A DNA stretch of 64,000 nucleotides. Origin: RGIG9041 sp045657265. Its GTDB lineage: Bacteria > Bacillota > Clostridia > Oscillospirales > QAKW01. The notes beneath the pieces are model-generated. The model did no database searches and had not been told where the DNA came from. It was given only the letters and a program-made list of their open reading frames with translations. Both the position numbers and the translations under genes were made by a program. Below are positions 32,890 through 42,003 of this stretch, piece after piece. Each line of letters opens with the position of its first letter. Positions within the stretch are counted from its first letter, which is position 1. The stretch spans positions 42,052 through 106,051 of the forward strand of contig JAZOSU010000029.1 in the NCBI GenBank assembly GCA_045657265.1, written 5' to 3'.

Positions 32890-33910
32890 TTTGTGGCAAT
32901 TTCTTAAATTAACCGATAAACCTATATTTTTATACGGTATGGGTAACGGCGCAGACAAGATAATAAATACGCTTGATGCTTTGAATATCAAAGTATCAGG
33001 CGTTTTTGTCAGTGACGGATTTGTAAGAGATAAAATATTCAGAGGCTTTAAACTTAAAAGCTATAGCCAGATTTTGGCTGAATGTGATGACTTTGTTGTT
33101 CTTGTGTCATTCGGTACTTCTCTTGATAACGTTATGAATAACATAAAAAGAATCGCTAAAGAACAGACACTTTTTGCGCCTGACGTACCTGTTTTCGGTG
33201 ACGGACTTTTTGATATAGAGTATTGCAAACAAAATAAATATAGATTAGAGAAAATATATAATACCCTTGCAGACGAAAAATCAAAACGTACTTTTGAAAA
33301 GCTTGTTAAATATAAAATAACAGGTAAAGTAAACTACCTGTTTGAATGCGAGTCCGATGTAAAAGAACCTTATAACGAGTTCTTAAATTTAGATAAATAC
33401 AGTACCTTTGTTGACCTTGGGGCATACCGCGCAGATACTTTAAAAGAATTTATAGAAAACGTAGGCGGATATAAAAAAGCCTACGCAGTCGAACCCGACA
33501 AAAAAACTTTTGCTAAACTAAACGTTTTTGCAGATGAAAATACCGAGTGTATAAATGCCGCAATAAGCGATAAAGAAGGCATAGAGTTTTTTGAAAAAGG
33601 AAACGGAAGAGGTTCGCATCTTTCAAAAAGCGGAGAGGAAATCAGAACTGTTTGCGTAGATGGTATCTTAAACGGTGAAAAAGCCGATTATATAAAAATG
33701 GACGTAGAAGGCGCGGAAATCAAAGCTCTTTGGGGAAGTGAAAACACAATAAAGATTCATAAACCGAAAATGTGTGTTGCGGCATACCACCGCGCGTATG
33801 ACCTTTTGGATATACCCGAAAAAGTGCTTGAAATAAGACCCGATTATAAAATCTATCTTCGCCATTTCCCGTATATTCCCGCCTGGGACACTAACTACTA
33901 TTTTGTATAA
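32882..33910 (+). CDS. FkbM family methyltransferase
   Basis: A 342-residue protein. The N-terminal ~130 residues resemble a nucleotide-sugar-type Rossmann region (FLYGMGNGADKII, GVFVSDGFV). The C-terminal half is an FkbM methyltransferase with the SAM-binding VDLGAYRADTLKEFIE, AVEPDKKTFAKL and YIKMDVEGAEIKAL. Such enzymes methylate sugars or small molecules; here a surface-polysaccharide role is plausible. The start overlaps the AI-2E gene. Confidence 0.88.
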   Translation: MTDLWQFLKLTDKPIFLYGMGNGADKIINTLDALNIKVSGVFVSDGFVRDKIFRGFKLKSYSQILAECDDFVVLVSFGTSLDNVMNNIKRIAKEQTLFAPDVPVFGDGLFDIEYCKQNKYRLEKIYNTLADEKSKRTFEKLVKYKITGKVNYLFECESDVKEPYNEFLNLDKYSTFVDLGAYRADTLKEFIENVGGYKKAYAVEPDKKTFAKLNVFADENTECINAAISDKEGIEFFEKGNGRGSHLSKSGEEIRTVCVDGILNGEKADYIKMDVEGAEIKALWGSENTIKIHKPKMCVAAYHRAYDLLDIPEKVLEIRPDYKIYLRHFPYIPAWDTNYYFV

Positions 33911-33924
33911 TTGATATAAATTAA

Positions 33925-33958
33925 AATAATACACCATAAGTTTTTATGGTGTATTATT
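33925..33958. terminator. bidirectional terminator
   Basis: Fifteen-base-pair stem (arm AATAATACACCATAA) between the FkbM gene and the convergent XRE pseudogene. Confidence 0.8.
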
Positions 33959-34271
33959 TATTTAAGCAATATTCAATTAACATATCTATCATTTTTAAAT
34001 TACTGTCAGATAGTCTTGTTAGTTTGTTTGAAACAAGATTAATATCATCATCGGTGTATTTTCCTGTTAATATATAGTCGGTACTTATATTTAAAATCGT
34101 ACTGATTTTTAATAAATTCTCTATTTTTATTGCTTTATTTCCACGTTCGAGATTAGATGCCATTTGTATGGAAACATCCATTTTTTCGGCAATTTGTTCC
34201 TATGTAAAGTTCAATTGTTTTCTTCTGGTACTAATGCGATTTCCGATTTCTTTTAATTCAGTAGGTGTCAT
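33954..34271 (-). pseudogene. XRE family regulator with in-frame stop
   Basis: Read from an ATG at 34271, the frame encodes a normal XRE start (ELKEIGNRISTRRKQLNFT), meets TAG at 34200-34202 where such proteins have a Tyr or Gln (T-x-E-QIAEK), and continues in the same frame through EQIAEKMDVSIQMASNLERG to the natural end. One nonsense mutation thus splits helix-turn-helix helix 2. The rest is intact, so the mutation looks recent. A downstream ATG (34181) would give a protein without the first HTH helices. Confidence 0.75.
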
Positions 34272-34274
34272 AAA

Positions 34275-34545
34275 TAGCCCCTTGATAATTAACTTATAGA
34301 TATATTATATTCTTTTGTGGGTTAATTATAGCGTCTATAGATTTACAATGTTAAATTAAAGATATACAATATAATAGAAACATATCTAAAGTTTCAGCAG
34401 AACTTAAGTATAAAAATAGATAGTGTGCTTAGTAGTTTGAAAATTGGCGCAAATTCATCTTTTAGTAAAGATAGCGTAAAAGAACATAACAGAAAAATGT
34501 TTTTTAAATTACAGTTTTAAAAAATTAGTTGTGTTTAATATTTCA
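34275..34545. other. AT-rich intergenic stretch, no recognised gene
   Basis: Between the XRE pseudogene and the marR promoter. There is an open stretch at about 34390-34520 (reading SVLSSLKIGANSSFSK in one plus-strand frame) but it lacks a start, a ribosome binding site and any family resemblance. It may be a relic. Confidence 0.4.
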
Positions 34546-34574
34546 TTGACGGATTTAAAATCACTTGATATAAT
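34546..34574 (+). promoter_or_regulatory. promoter of the marR-ABC operon
   Basis: TTGACG, 17-base spacer, TATAAT. The -10 box touches the operator palindrome. Confidence 0.8.
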
Positions 34575-34608
34575 AGTTGCATACGAAACTGTTGCGTATG
34601 CAACTATT
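34572..34608. promoter_or_regulatory. MarR operator
   Basis: Perfect inverted repeat with 14-base arms (AATAGTTGCATACG) and a 9-base spacer, covering the -10 box and transcription start of the marR-ABC operon. Its position implies autorepression by the MarR protein. Confidence 0.8.
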
Positions 34609-34625
34609 ATTTTTAGAGGTATAAT

Positions 34626-35066
34626 ATGTCTAAATTTATGAAAATGCTGAATAATATCAGCCGTTCTCAAGCAATTTACAGACACAATAAAATTCCGTCA
34701 AAAGATTTGCAGACGGGACATTATGCTTTTGTTTTGACAATATGCAGACAGCCGGGACGATCACAAGAAGAAATCGCCCGTGATCTTTGCATTAATAAAA
34801 GTACGGTTACAAGAAATCTCAATTTTCTTGAAGAAAAAGGGTATATTACAAGGCGGTCATTGCCAAATGATAAGCGTCAGTTTTCAGTGCATCCTACCGA
34901 AAAAATGATTTCAGTGCTTCCTGAAATAAAAAATGCATCTAAAGAATGGATGGGACTTCTTTCACAGGGGATAAACGAGAAAGAACTTGAAATTTTCAAT
35001 TCGGTACTTATGCGAATGGAAAACAGGGCAAGACAAATTATCGAAAATCAAGAGGAAAACAAATGA
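34626..35066 (+). CDS. MarR family transcriptional regulator
   Basis: A 146-residue winged-helix regulator. The DNA-binding region is about residues 45-105: GRSQEEIARDLCINKSTVTR, FLEEKGYITRRSLPNDKRQF (recognition helix and wing). It is the first gene of an operon with two ABC exporter halves and overlaps the first by four bases. The operator at its promoter suggests that ligand binding relieves repression and induces the exporter. Confidence 0.93.
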   Translation: MSKFMKMLNNISRSQAIYRHNKIPSKDLQTGHYAFVLTICRQPGRSQEEIARDLCINKSTVTRNLNFLEEKGYITRRSLPNDKRQFSVHPTEKMISVLPEIKNASKEWMGLLSQGINEKELEIFNSVLMRMENRARQIIENQEENK

Positions 35067-36781
35067 AGTGGGTTTTATCATACTTAAAGCCGTTGAAATC
35101 AAGAATAACGGCAGGAATTATAGTTAAGGTTATCGGTACTGTTGCGGAACTGATAATTCCTTTTTTGCTGTCATATATACTTGAAAATGTAATAAATTCA
35201 AACGATGAAAAAAAGATTCTGTTGTTTGGCGCTTTGATGGCATTTTGTGCATTTGTTGCATGTGTCGGTAATATAACTGCAAACAGAATGGCATCAAAAA
35301 CTACTATGAAGTTTGCCACAAGAATGAGAAAGAATCTGTTTTTAAAAACACTTAATCTGTCAACAACAAGCACCGATAAATTTACTATTCCGTCACTTGA
35401 AGCAAGAATAACGTCAGATACATATAACGTGCAGAACTTTATTGGAATGATGCAGAGAATGGGCATCAGAGCGCCGATTTTACTGCTTGGCGGTAGCGTT
35501 ATTACAATGATTATGGACAGTAAACTTGCTCTTGTTATGATAGCTACCCTGCCCCTTATATTTGTTGTTGTGTATAGCATTTCACGTATGGGTGTACCTC
35601 TTTATTCCAAAGTACAGCAATCGGTTGACGGTATGGTCAGAGTTGTGAGAGAGGATGCACAGGGAATCCGTGTTATCAAAGCACTTTCAAAAGTAGACTA
35701 TGAAAATGCCCGTTATGATAAAGCAAACCTGACACTCCGCAAAAACGAAAGCAGGGCGGGAATAATAATGGGTGTGGTAAACCCTATTATGACGTTGCTT
35801 ATGAATATGGGGATTGTGGCGGTTGTGGCAGTGAGTGCATATTTTGTTGCAAGTAATCGCTCATCTGCAACTACCGTTATTGCTTTTATGCAATATTTCA
35901 CACTTGTTTCTATGGCGATGATGTCACTTTCCAGAATGTTTGTGATGTATACCAAATGCGCCGCTTCTGCAAAGAGAATTTCACTTGTTATGGAACAGAA
36001 AAATGAACTTGAAATATGTGAAGATGACGGATTAGGTGACCAATCTTTGCATATCTGTTTTGAAAACGTATCATTTTCATATCTCGGTAAAATCAACAAT
36101 ATAAACAATGTTTCGTTTTCTCTGAAAAAAGGAGAAAGTCTTGGAATTATAGGCGCAACAGGAAGCGGAAAATCAACACTTTTAAGGCTTATAATGCGAT
36201 TTTATGATGTAGACAGCGGAATTGTACGTATAAACGGCAAAGACGTGCGTTCATATACTCCCGAAAAACTTACTTCAATGTTTGGCATTGTGTTTCAGAA
36301 CGATTTTATCTATGCAGATACAATAGAAGAAAACATCAGATTCGGACGTGATATTTCTAAAGATGACATTGAAAATGCGGCAAAAATCGCTCAGGCGCAT
36401 GATTATATAACGTCTTTTGCTGATGGTTATGACCACGAAGTGTCAACAGGCGGTACTAATCTTTCGGGCGGTCAGCGTCAAAGATTGCTTATATCACGTG
36501 CGATAGCTGCAAAACCTGAAATTCTTATACTTGACGATTCTTCATCTGCACTTGATTATAAAACCGATGCAAATCTGCGTAAGGCGCTCTCACAGGCACT
36601 GCCTGAGTCTACTGTAATAACTGTAGCTCAGAGAGTAAGCTCTGTTAAAAATTGCGATTTGATTTTGGTTATTGATAACGGAAACATTATCGGTTGCGGT
36701 AAACACAACTATCTTATGGAAACCTGTCTCGAGTATAAAGAAATAAGCGACTCACAGATGGGAGGTGCTTTCATTGACTGA
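35063..36781 (+). CDS. ABC exporter half-transporter, first subunit
   Basis: A 572-residue fused permease-ATPase. Six membrane helices (about 1-310) precede a nucleotide-binding domain with Walker A GATGSGKST, Q-loop VFQND, canonical signature LSGGQRQR and Walker B LILDD. The residue after Walker B is Asp, not the catalytic Glu, as in the degenerate site of heterodimeric exporters. It should pair with the protein encoded next. MarR control suggests export of drugs or toxic metabolites. Confidence 0.93.
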   Translation: MKWVLSYLKPLKSRITAGIIVKVIGTVAELIIPFLLSYILENVINSNDEKKILLFGALMAFCAFVACVGNITANRMASKTTMKFATRMRKNLFLKTLNLSTTSTDKFTIPSLEARITSDTYNVQNFIGMMQRMGIRAPILLLGGSVITMIMDSKLALVMIATLPLIFVVVYSISRMGVPLYSKVQQSVDGMVRVVREDAQGIRVIKALSKVDYENARYDKANLTLRKNESRAGIIMGVVNPIMTLLMNMGIVAVVAVSAYFVASNRSSATTVIAFMQYFTLVSMAMMSLSRMFVMYTKCAASAKRISLVMEQKNELEICEDDGLGDQSLHICFENVSFSYLGKINNINNVSFSLKKGESLGIIGATGSGKSTLLRLIMRFYDVDSGIVRINGKDVRSYTPEKLTSMFGIVFQNDFIYADTIEENIRFGRDISKDDIENAAKIAQAHDYITSFADGYDHEVSTGGTNLSGGQRQRLLISRAIAAKPEILILDDSSSALDYKTDANLRKALSQALPESTVITVAQRVSSVKNCDLILVIDNGNIIGCGKHNYLMETCLEYKEISDSQMGGAFID

Positions 36782-38564
36782 TAAAAATGTGAAACCTAAA
36801 AACAAAAAAGGTATTTTTATAAGACTAAGTAAATACGTTCTTGAACAGTGGCCGCTTTTTATTCTTGCGCTTATGCTTACGTTGGGAGCAAATCAGCTTT
36901 CACTTATGGGACCGAGATTTTCAGGGGCGGCTATTGATGCAATTGAATTTAAAAGCGGTGTTGATTTTCCTGCAGTGTGGGAAAACATAGGCTATATGAT
37001 AGCCTGTTATGTAATATCCGCGATTCTTTCCTATGTTCTTTCGGTTGTTATGATAAAGCTCAGCCAAAGAATAATATATAAAATGCGTAAACAGGTTTTT
37101 GAAAAACTCACAACGCTTCCCGTAAACTATTTTGATACACACGCAACAGGCGATATTATAAGCCATATGTCGTATGATATTGATACTATCAACAGCACGT
37201 TATCTCACGATCTTATACAGGTAATGACAAGCCTGTATACCGTTATCGGCTCGCTTTTGTTTATGTGGCAGATATCAAAACCAATGATACTGATATTTGC
37301 ATTAACCGTTCCCGCATCAATATTGTTTACCCGTTACCGTTCAAAAGTGGTACGACCTCTTTTCAGAAAAAGATCTAAAAAATACGGAGAACTTAACGGA
37401 TTTGCAGAGGAAATGCTTACAGGCTCCCGCACTATTTCTGCATACGGAATGCAGGAGGTGATATCATCGCGATTTAACAAAATAAACGATGAGGCAATGG
37501 ATGCTTTTTATAAATCCGAATATCAGAGCGCACTTCTTTTTCCGACGATTAATCTGATAAATAACATTTCTCTTACACTTGTGGCGGTTATGGGCGGAAT
37601 ACTTTATATGTATTCTCAGAATGGCACAGTTCTTGTAACGTCTGCTTTTTATATAACGCTTGGCGGCGTTGCACAGTTTGTACAGTACTCAAGAAAGTTT
37701 GCAGGACCTATCAATGAGTTTTCTAATATTCTGCACGAATTTCAGTCTGCATTTTCTGCCGCAGAACGTGTTTTTGCAATTCTTGATGAACAACCTGAAA
37801 AAAAGGATGTAGAAGGGGCGAAAGAACTTAAAGAAGTCAAAGGTGACGTTTGTGTTGATAATGTAACTTTCGGTTATACCGAAGATAAAATTGTTCTTAA
37901 AAACGTTTCGGTAAATGCTAAAAAAGGACAAACTGTTGCTATAGTAGGACCTACGGGAGCGGGTAAGACAACTATAATAAATCTGCTTATGAGGTTTTAT
38001 GACCAGCAAAGCGGTAAGATTCTTATAGACGCAATACCGTCTATGGATATCAAACGTACCGATTTGCGTCTTGCGTTTACAATGGTTCTTCAGGATACTT
38101 GGCTTTTCCACGGCACTATATATGATAATATCGTGTATGGTAAAGGAGATGCAACTCCAGAGGAAGTGTATGCAGCGGCAAGGTCTGCGAAAATTGCATC
38201 TTATATTGAAAGTCTCCCTGAGGGATATGAAACTGTTCTTTCAGATGACGGTGTAAACATATCAAAAGGACAGAAACAACTTATAACTATTGCACGTGCT
38301 TTTCTTTCAAATGCTCCGATACTTATTCTTGATGAGGCAACTTCAAACGTTGACTCACGTACGGAAATACAGATACAAAGCGCAATGACGGAACTTATGA
38401 AAAATAAAACCTGTTTTATTATTGCACACAGACTTTCCACTATTCAGAATGCAGATACCATTCTTGTAGTAAAGGATGGTGCTATAATTGAACAGGGAAG
38501 TCATAATGAACTTATAAATCAAGGTGGATTTTATTATTCGCTTTATAATTCACAGTTCAAATAG
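36774..38564 (+). CDS. ABC exporter half-transporter, second subunit
   Basis: A 596-residue fused permease-ATPase. Its ATPase domain has Walker A GPTGAGKTT, Q-loop VLQDT, a non-canonical signature ISKGQKQ and Walker B LILDE with catalytic Glu. Together with the first subunit this gives one consensus and one degenerate ATP site, the hallmark of heterodimeric exporters. The TTG at 36774 is chosen because GGAGG precedes it by eight bases; a GTG at 36765 lies within that site. The genes overlap by eight bases. Confidence 0.93.
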   Translation: MTDKNVKPKNKKGIFIRLSKYVLEQWPLFILALMLTLGANQLSLMGPRFSGAAIDAIEFKSGVDFPAVWENIGYMIACYVISAILSYVLSVVMIKLSQRIIYKMRKQVFEKLTTLPVNYFDTHATGDIISHMSYDIDTINSTLSHDLIQVMTSLYTVIGSLLFMWQISKPMILIFALTVPASILFTRYRSKVVRPLFRKRSKKYGELNGFAEEMLTGSRTISAYGMQEVISSRFNKINDEAMDAFYKSEYQSALLFPTINLINNISLTLVAVMGGILYMYSQNGTVLVTSAFYITLGGVAQFVQYSRKFAGPINEFSNILHEFQSAFSAAERVFAILDEQPEKKDVEGAKELKEVKGDVCVDNVTFGYTEDKIVLKNVSVNAKKGQTVAIVGPTGAGKTTIINLLMRFYDQQSGKILIDAIPSMDIKRTDLRLAFTMVLQDTWLFHGTIYDNIVYGKGDATPEEVYAAARSAKIASYIESLPEGYETVLSDDGVNISKGQKQLITIARAFLSNAPILILDEATSNVDSRTEIQIQSAMTELMKNKTCFIIAHRLSTIQNADTILVVKDGAIIEQGSHNELINQGGFYYSLYNSQFK

Positions 38565-38569
38565 AATAA

Positions 38570-38599
38570 AAAAACTCCGAAAAATTTTTCGGAGTTTTT
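38570..38599. terminator. bidirectional terminator
   Basis: Palindrome with arm AAAACTCCGAAAAA between the ABC operon and the convergent GH2 gene. Confidence 0.85.
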
Positions 38600-38602
38600 A
38601 TT

Positions 38603-40345
38603 TTAATCTTCAATTGCGGCTTTTTTTGAAAAAATGCTGTGTATAATTTCAGGGTCAAACTTGGGCTTTCTGTCGTAAGTATAAAGTCCGTTGATTTCCT
38701 GTTCAACATCGGTAAGCTGTGTGTAACAAAAACCGAACATAGAATCATCGTCTAAAAGAACGTCAGTGAGACCTTTTAGTCTTTCAATGAACTCCTGTTT
38801 TGTTTTTGGAGCGTTACCGTATCCCCAGGCAGTTTTTTCGTTATTGTCACTAAGTAATTCAGTTTCTATGTCGGAATGCCATGCAATACCGCCATATTCA
38901 CTGCAAAAGAATGGAAGATCTGTTCTGTGAAATTGTTTGTGATGCTTTTCAAACCTGTCGGGAAAAGTTCCGTCAATTTTGATTTTTGAATAGTATTCTT
39001 TGAATTTTTGTACATCCTGCTCGTATTTGTGGTCATCCATAATATCTGTCATAACGTGGATTCCGCCACTTGAATCGATGCAAGGTCGGGTGTTATCAAA
39101 TGCCTTGGTGACAAGATAAATGTTTTTGATTACGTCGTCTGATTGCTTTCTGTCATTTTGCAACCAGGTTTCATTAAACGGACACCATCCCACAATTGAC
39201 GGATGGTTAAAATCACGTTCTAATATTTCAAGCCATTCGGGTAAAAATCCGTGAATTGAATCTGCATAGGAATGGTCAAGACCCCAGTTTGCGTGTTCAC
39301 CCCATACAATGTAACCTTTGCGGTCTGCGTGGTATAAAAACCTTTCCTCAAATACTTTTTCGTGAAGCCTTGCTCCGTTAAATCCCATAGCAAGTGAACG
39401 GTCAATATCAGCTATAAGTTCATCATCGGACGGTGCTGTGTAAATTCCGTCAGGATAAAAGCCCTGATCAAGTACAAGACGCTGAAAAACAGATTTTTCA
39501 TTAATGAGAAACTTTCTGCCTGATATACGAAGTGAACGGAGACCGAAGTAACTTTTGACTTTGTCCTGTCCGTATGAAAGCTCTAAATCGTAAAGTCTTC
39601 CGCAACCGACTTCCCAAAGATGTTTTTCGGAAAGTGAAATCTGCACAGAGACGTTACCGCCTTGTGAAAAAGTTGTTGCAGAACCAACTTCTTTATTGTT
39701 GTAAAAAGCTTTGGCAGTAAAATCTCCCTCTCCCTCAAGGTTTGCATTTATAGTTACGGTAGCCTTGTTTATGTCTGTATAGTATTTTACGTTTTTAATG
39801 TGGTTTTTCGGTACAAACTCAAGCCATACCGTTTGCCAGATACCTGTTGTTCTTGTGTAATAGCACCAGTAAGACTCGTAAAGTGCAGACTGCTTTCCCG
39901 ATGGTATGAGTCTGTCTCTTGAATCGTCTTTTGCATTTAATGTAATAGTGTTTTTTCCGACAACGAGATATTTTGTAATATCAAATTTGAAAGATACATA
40001 TCCGCCTTTGTGATTGCCGACGTATTGTCCGTTTATGTATAGAATTGCTTCATAATCAACGGCGCCGAAATGTAAAAACACAAGGTTTTCAAGATTATCT
40101 TCTGTTATTTCAATATCACGCTTATACCATACTGAATTTGAAAAGTCAGTATCGCCTATTCCTGAAAGTTTGCTTTCCATACAAAAAGGAACGTTTATTT
40201 TTTGTGAAAATGTAATATCGGGATTTGCATATCCTCTTTTGTCGCCTGATACCGAAGGATCTTTTTCAAATTGCCAGATGCCGTTTAAATTTAGCCAATT
40301 CTCTCTCATAAACTGAGGCTTTGGATGTTCAGTTCTGTGTATCAT
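38603..40345 (-). CDS. glycoside hydrolase family 2 protein
   Basis: A 580-residue intracellular GH2 enzyme with the usual order. Sugar-binding domain (about 1-180; NLNGIWQFEKDP, VWYKRDIEI, HFGAVDYEA) is followed by an Ig-like domain (about 185-280) and a TIM barrel (about 285-580) with GFNGARLHEKV, the acid/base Glu in WCPFNETW and the nucleophile in CSEYGGIAW. It is on the short side for the family and lacks extra C-terminal domains. The sugar (galactose, glucuronate or other) cannot be fixed by eye. No signal peptide, so it acts on imported oligosaccharides. Divergent from an AraC regulator that probably controls it. Confidence 0.92.
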   Translation of the reverse strand: MIHRTEHPKPQFMRENWLNLNGIWQFEKDPSVSGDKRGYANPDITFSQKINVPFCMESKLSGIGDTDFSNSVWYKRDIEITEDNLENLVFLHFGAVDYEAILYINGQYVGNHKGGYVSFKFDITKYLVVGKNTITLNAKDDSRDRLIPSGKQSALYESYWCYYTRTTGIWQTVWLEFVPKNHIKNVKYYTDINKATVTINANLEGEGDFTAKAFYNNKEVGSATTFSQGGNVSVQISLSEKHLWEVGCGRLYDLELSYGQDKVKSYFGLRSLRISGRKFLINEKSVFQRLVLDQGFYPDGIYTAPSDDELIADIDRSLAMGFNGARLHEKVFEERFLYHADRKGYIVWGEHANWGLDHSYADSIHGFLPEWLEILERDFNHPSIVGWCPFNETWLQNDRKQSDDVIKNIYLVTKAFDNTRPCIDSSGGIHVMTDIMDDHKYEQDVQKFKEYYSKIKIDGTFPDRFEKHHKQFHRTDLPFFCSEYGGIAWHSDIETELLSDNNEKTAWGYGNAPKTKQEFIERLKGLTDVLLDDDSMFGFCYTQLTDVEQEINGLYTYDRKPKFDPEIIHSIFSKKAAIED

Positions 40346-40429
40346 ATTTTTACTCCTTGTTTTATTTGTTTATGATTAAATGATAAAATATAAGCCGTTT
40401 ATGTTCAATTACATATGCAACTGAAAAAG

Positions 40430-40458
40430 TTGACATATCCTACTATATTTGATATACT
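40430..40458 (+). promoter_or_regulatory. promoter of the AraC gene
   Basis: TTGACA, 17-base spacer, TATACT, then GAGGTGAA before the ATG. Confidence 0.8.
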
Positions 40459-40475
40459 AAAACCGAGGTGAAATT

Positions 40476-41249
40476 ATGATTAGTATAACAAAACTACGTC
40501 ATTCATATCCTGAAAACGCAGGAATGTGTATAGACAGAAAAAACGGATATCCTCAGTATACTTTTTTACATTTTTTTAAAAGTGTTGAACTTTTAGTTGA
40601 TGGAAAAATAATAGAAACAGAGCCAAATGCGATAATAATTTATGATATAGATTCGCCGCAGTATTTTTATAGTAAAATTCCACTTGTCCATGACTGGATG
40701 CACTTTACGGGTAATATTGAAGGTATACTTGATAAAACGGGACTTCAACTTGATAAATTGTACTATCCCTCACAAAGCGAGTTTATAACCGCTATTATCA
40801 AGGAAATGGAAACGGAATTTTATTCAAATTTGCAAAACAGGAATGATTTGATTATGCATAAATTTTCTGAACTGTTTATTAAACTCGGAAGAGCCGTATC
40901 AGGGGAGATGAGTCCGTATTTTGACAGACAGACCAGAACGAAATTCAGAAATCTTCGTGGGGAAGTGTTTTCTGATTTAGGTAAAAAATGGACGGTGTCA
41001 CAGATGGCGCAAACGGTTGGTTTCAGTCAGTCGAGATTTTTTAGTATTTATAAGTCTATTTACGGAATTTCGCCAACCGCAGATCTTATAGGAGCAAGAA
41101 TTGACAGCGCTAAAAATATGCTTACGTTCAGTAATTTGAAAATTGAAGAGATAGCATATTCTCTTGGCTATGATAACATAACCCATTTTATAAGACAGTT
41201 TAAAAAAGAAACAGGAGTATCGCCTACGACGTTTCGAAAAAATAACTGA
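40476..41249 (+). CDS. AraC family transcriptional regulator
   Basis: A 257-residue regulator. The N-terminal ~150 residues form a cupin-like sensing domain. The C-terminal double helix-turn-helix is about 160-257 (WTVSQMAQTVGFSQSRFFSIY and IEEIAYSLGYDNITHFIRQF, ending GVSPTTFRK). The divergent GH2 gene 130 bases away is the probable target, with a glycoside as inducer. Confidence 0.93.
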   Translation: MISITKLRHSYPENAGMCIDRKNGYPQYTFLHFFKSVELLVDGKIIETEPNAIIIYDIDSPQYFYSKIPLVHDWMHFTGNIEGILDKTGLQLDKLYYPSQSEFITAIIKEMETEFYSNLQNRNDLIMHKFSELFIKLGRAVSGEMSPYFDRQTRTKFRNLRGEVFSDLGKKWTVSQMAQTVGFSQSRFFSIYKSIYGISPTADLIGARIDSAKNMLTFSNLKIEEIAYSLGYDNITHFIRQFKKETGVSPTTFRKNN

Positions 41250-41305
41250 ATATTTTTTTGTTCTTTTGGAAAAATATACATATACCAACCAAAAGGAGAA
41301 TAGCT

Positions 41306-41968
41306 ATGTTTAAACACGATAAGAATCTTTTTCAGCCTGTGGCGGTAGAAAAACCAAATCCGCAGTATGCAGCTCTTTTGCAGGAGCAACTTGGTGGCGG
41401 TAACGGTGAACTTAAAGCGGCTATGCAGTATATGTCTCAGAGTTTCAGAATCAAAGACCCTGAGATAAAAGATTTGTTTTTGGATATTGCAGCTGAAGAG
41501 CTTAGCCATATGGAGATGATTGCGCAGACAATAAATCTTCTTAACGGTCACGATGTCGATGCCTCAAAAGTGCCGTCAGGTGAAATTCAGTCCCACGTAA
41601 TTTTAGGGCTTAACCCCGGACTTATAAATGCATCGGGATATTCCTGGACGGGCGATTATGTAACGGTTACAGGTGATCTTTGCGCAGATCTTCTTAGTAA
41701 TATCGCATCTGAACAAAGAGCAAAGGTGGTATATGAATACCTTTATAGACAGATTGATGATAAAAAAGTGCGTGAAACAATCGATTTTTTGCTTAATAGA
41801 GAAGAAGCACACAATCAGATGTTCAGAGATGCATTTAATAAAGTTCAGAGTTCTGGTTCAAATAAAGATTTCGGAACAACCAAGGCGGCTAAAATGTATT
41901 TTTCATTGTCAGACCCCGGTCCCAATGCATTTGCATCAGAAAACACAAAACCTGTATCATTTAACTAA
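41306..41968 (+). CDS. manganese catalase family protein
   Basis: A 220-residue ferritin-fold protein of the Mn-catalase/CotJC group. The di-metal helices contain ELKAAMQYM, the DIAAEELSHMEMI (E-E-xx-H) motif and SEQRAKVVYEY with LLNREEAHNQMF. The ATG at 41306 follows AAAAGGAGA; an upstream in-frame ATG lacks a site. It should decompose hydrogen peroxide, useful to an anaerobe under oxygen stress, or be a spore-coat homologue. A single gene followed by its own terminator. Confidence 0.92.
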   Translation: MFKHDKNLFQPVAVEKPNPQYAALLQEQLGGGNGELKAAMQYMSQSFRIKDPEIKDLFLDIAAEELSHMEMIAQTINLLNGHDVDASKVPSGEIQSHVILGLNPGLINASGYSWTGDYVTVTGDLCADLLSNIASEQRAKVVYEYLYRQIDDKKVRETIDFLLNREEAHNQMFRDAFNKVQSSGSNKDFGTTKAAKMYFSLSDPGPNAFASENTKPVSFN

Positions 41969-42003
41969 AAAAACAACCGTTGAATTTTCAACGGTTGTTT
42001 TTT
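41969..42003. terminator. bidirectional terminator
   Basis: Stem with arm AAACAACCGTTGAA and complementary T-rich arm between Mn-catalase and the convergent nitrilase-type gene. Confidence 0.85.
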
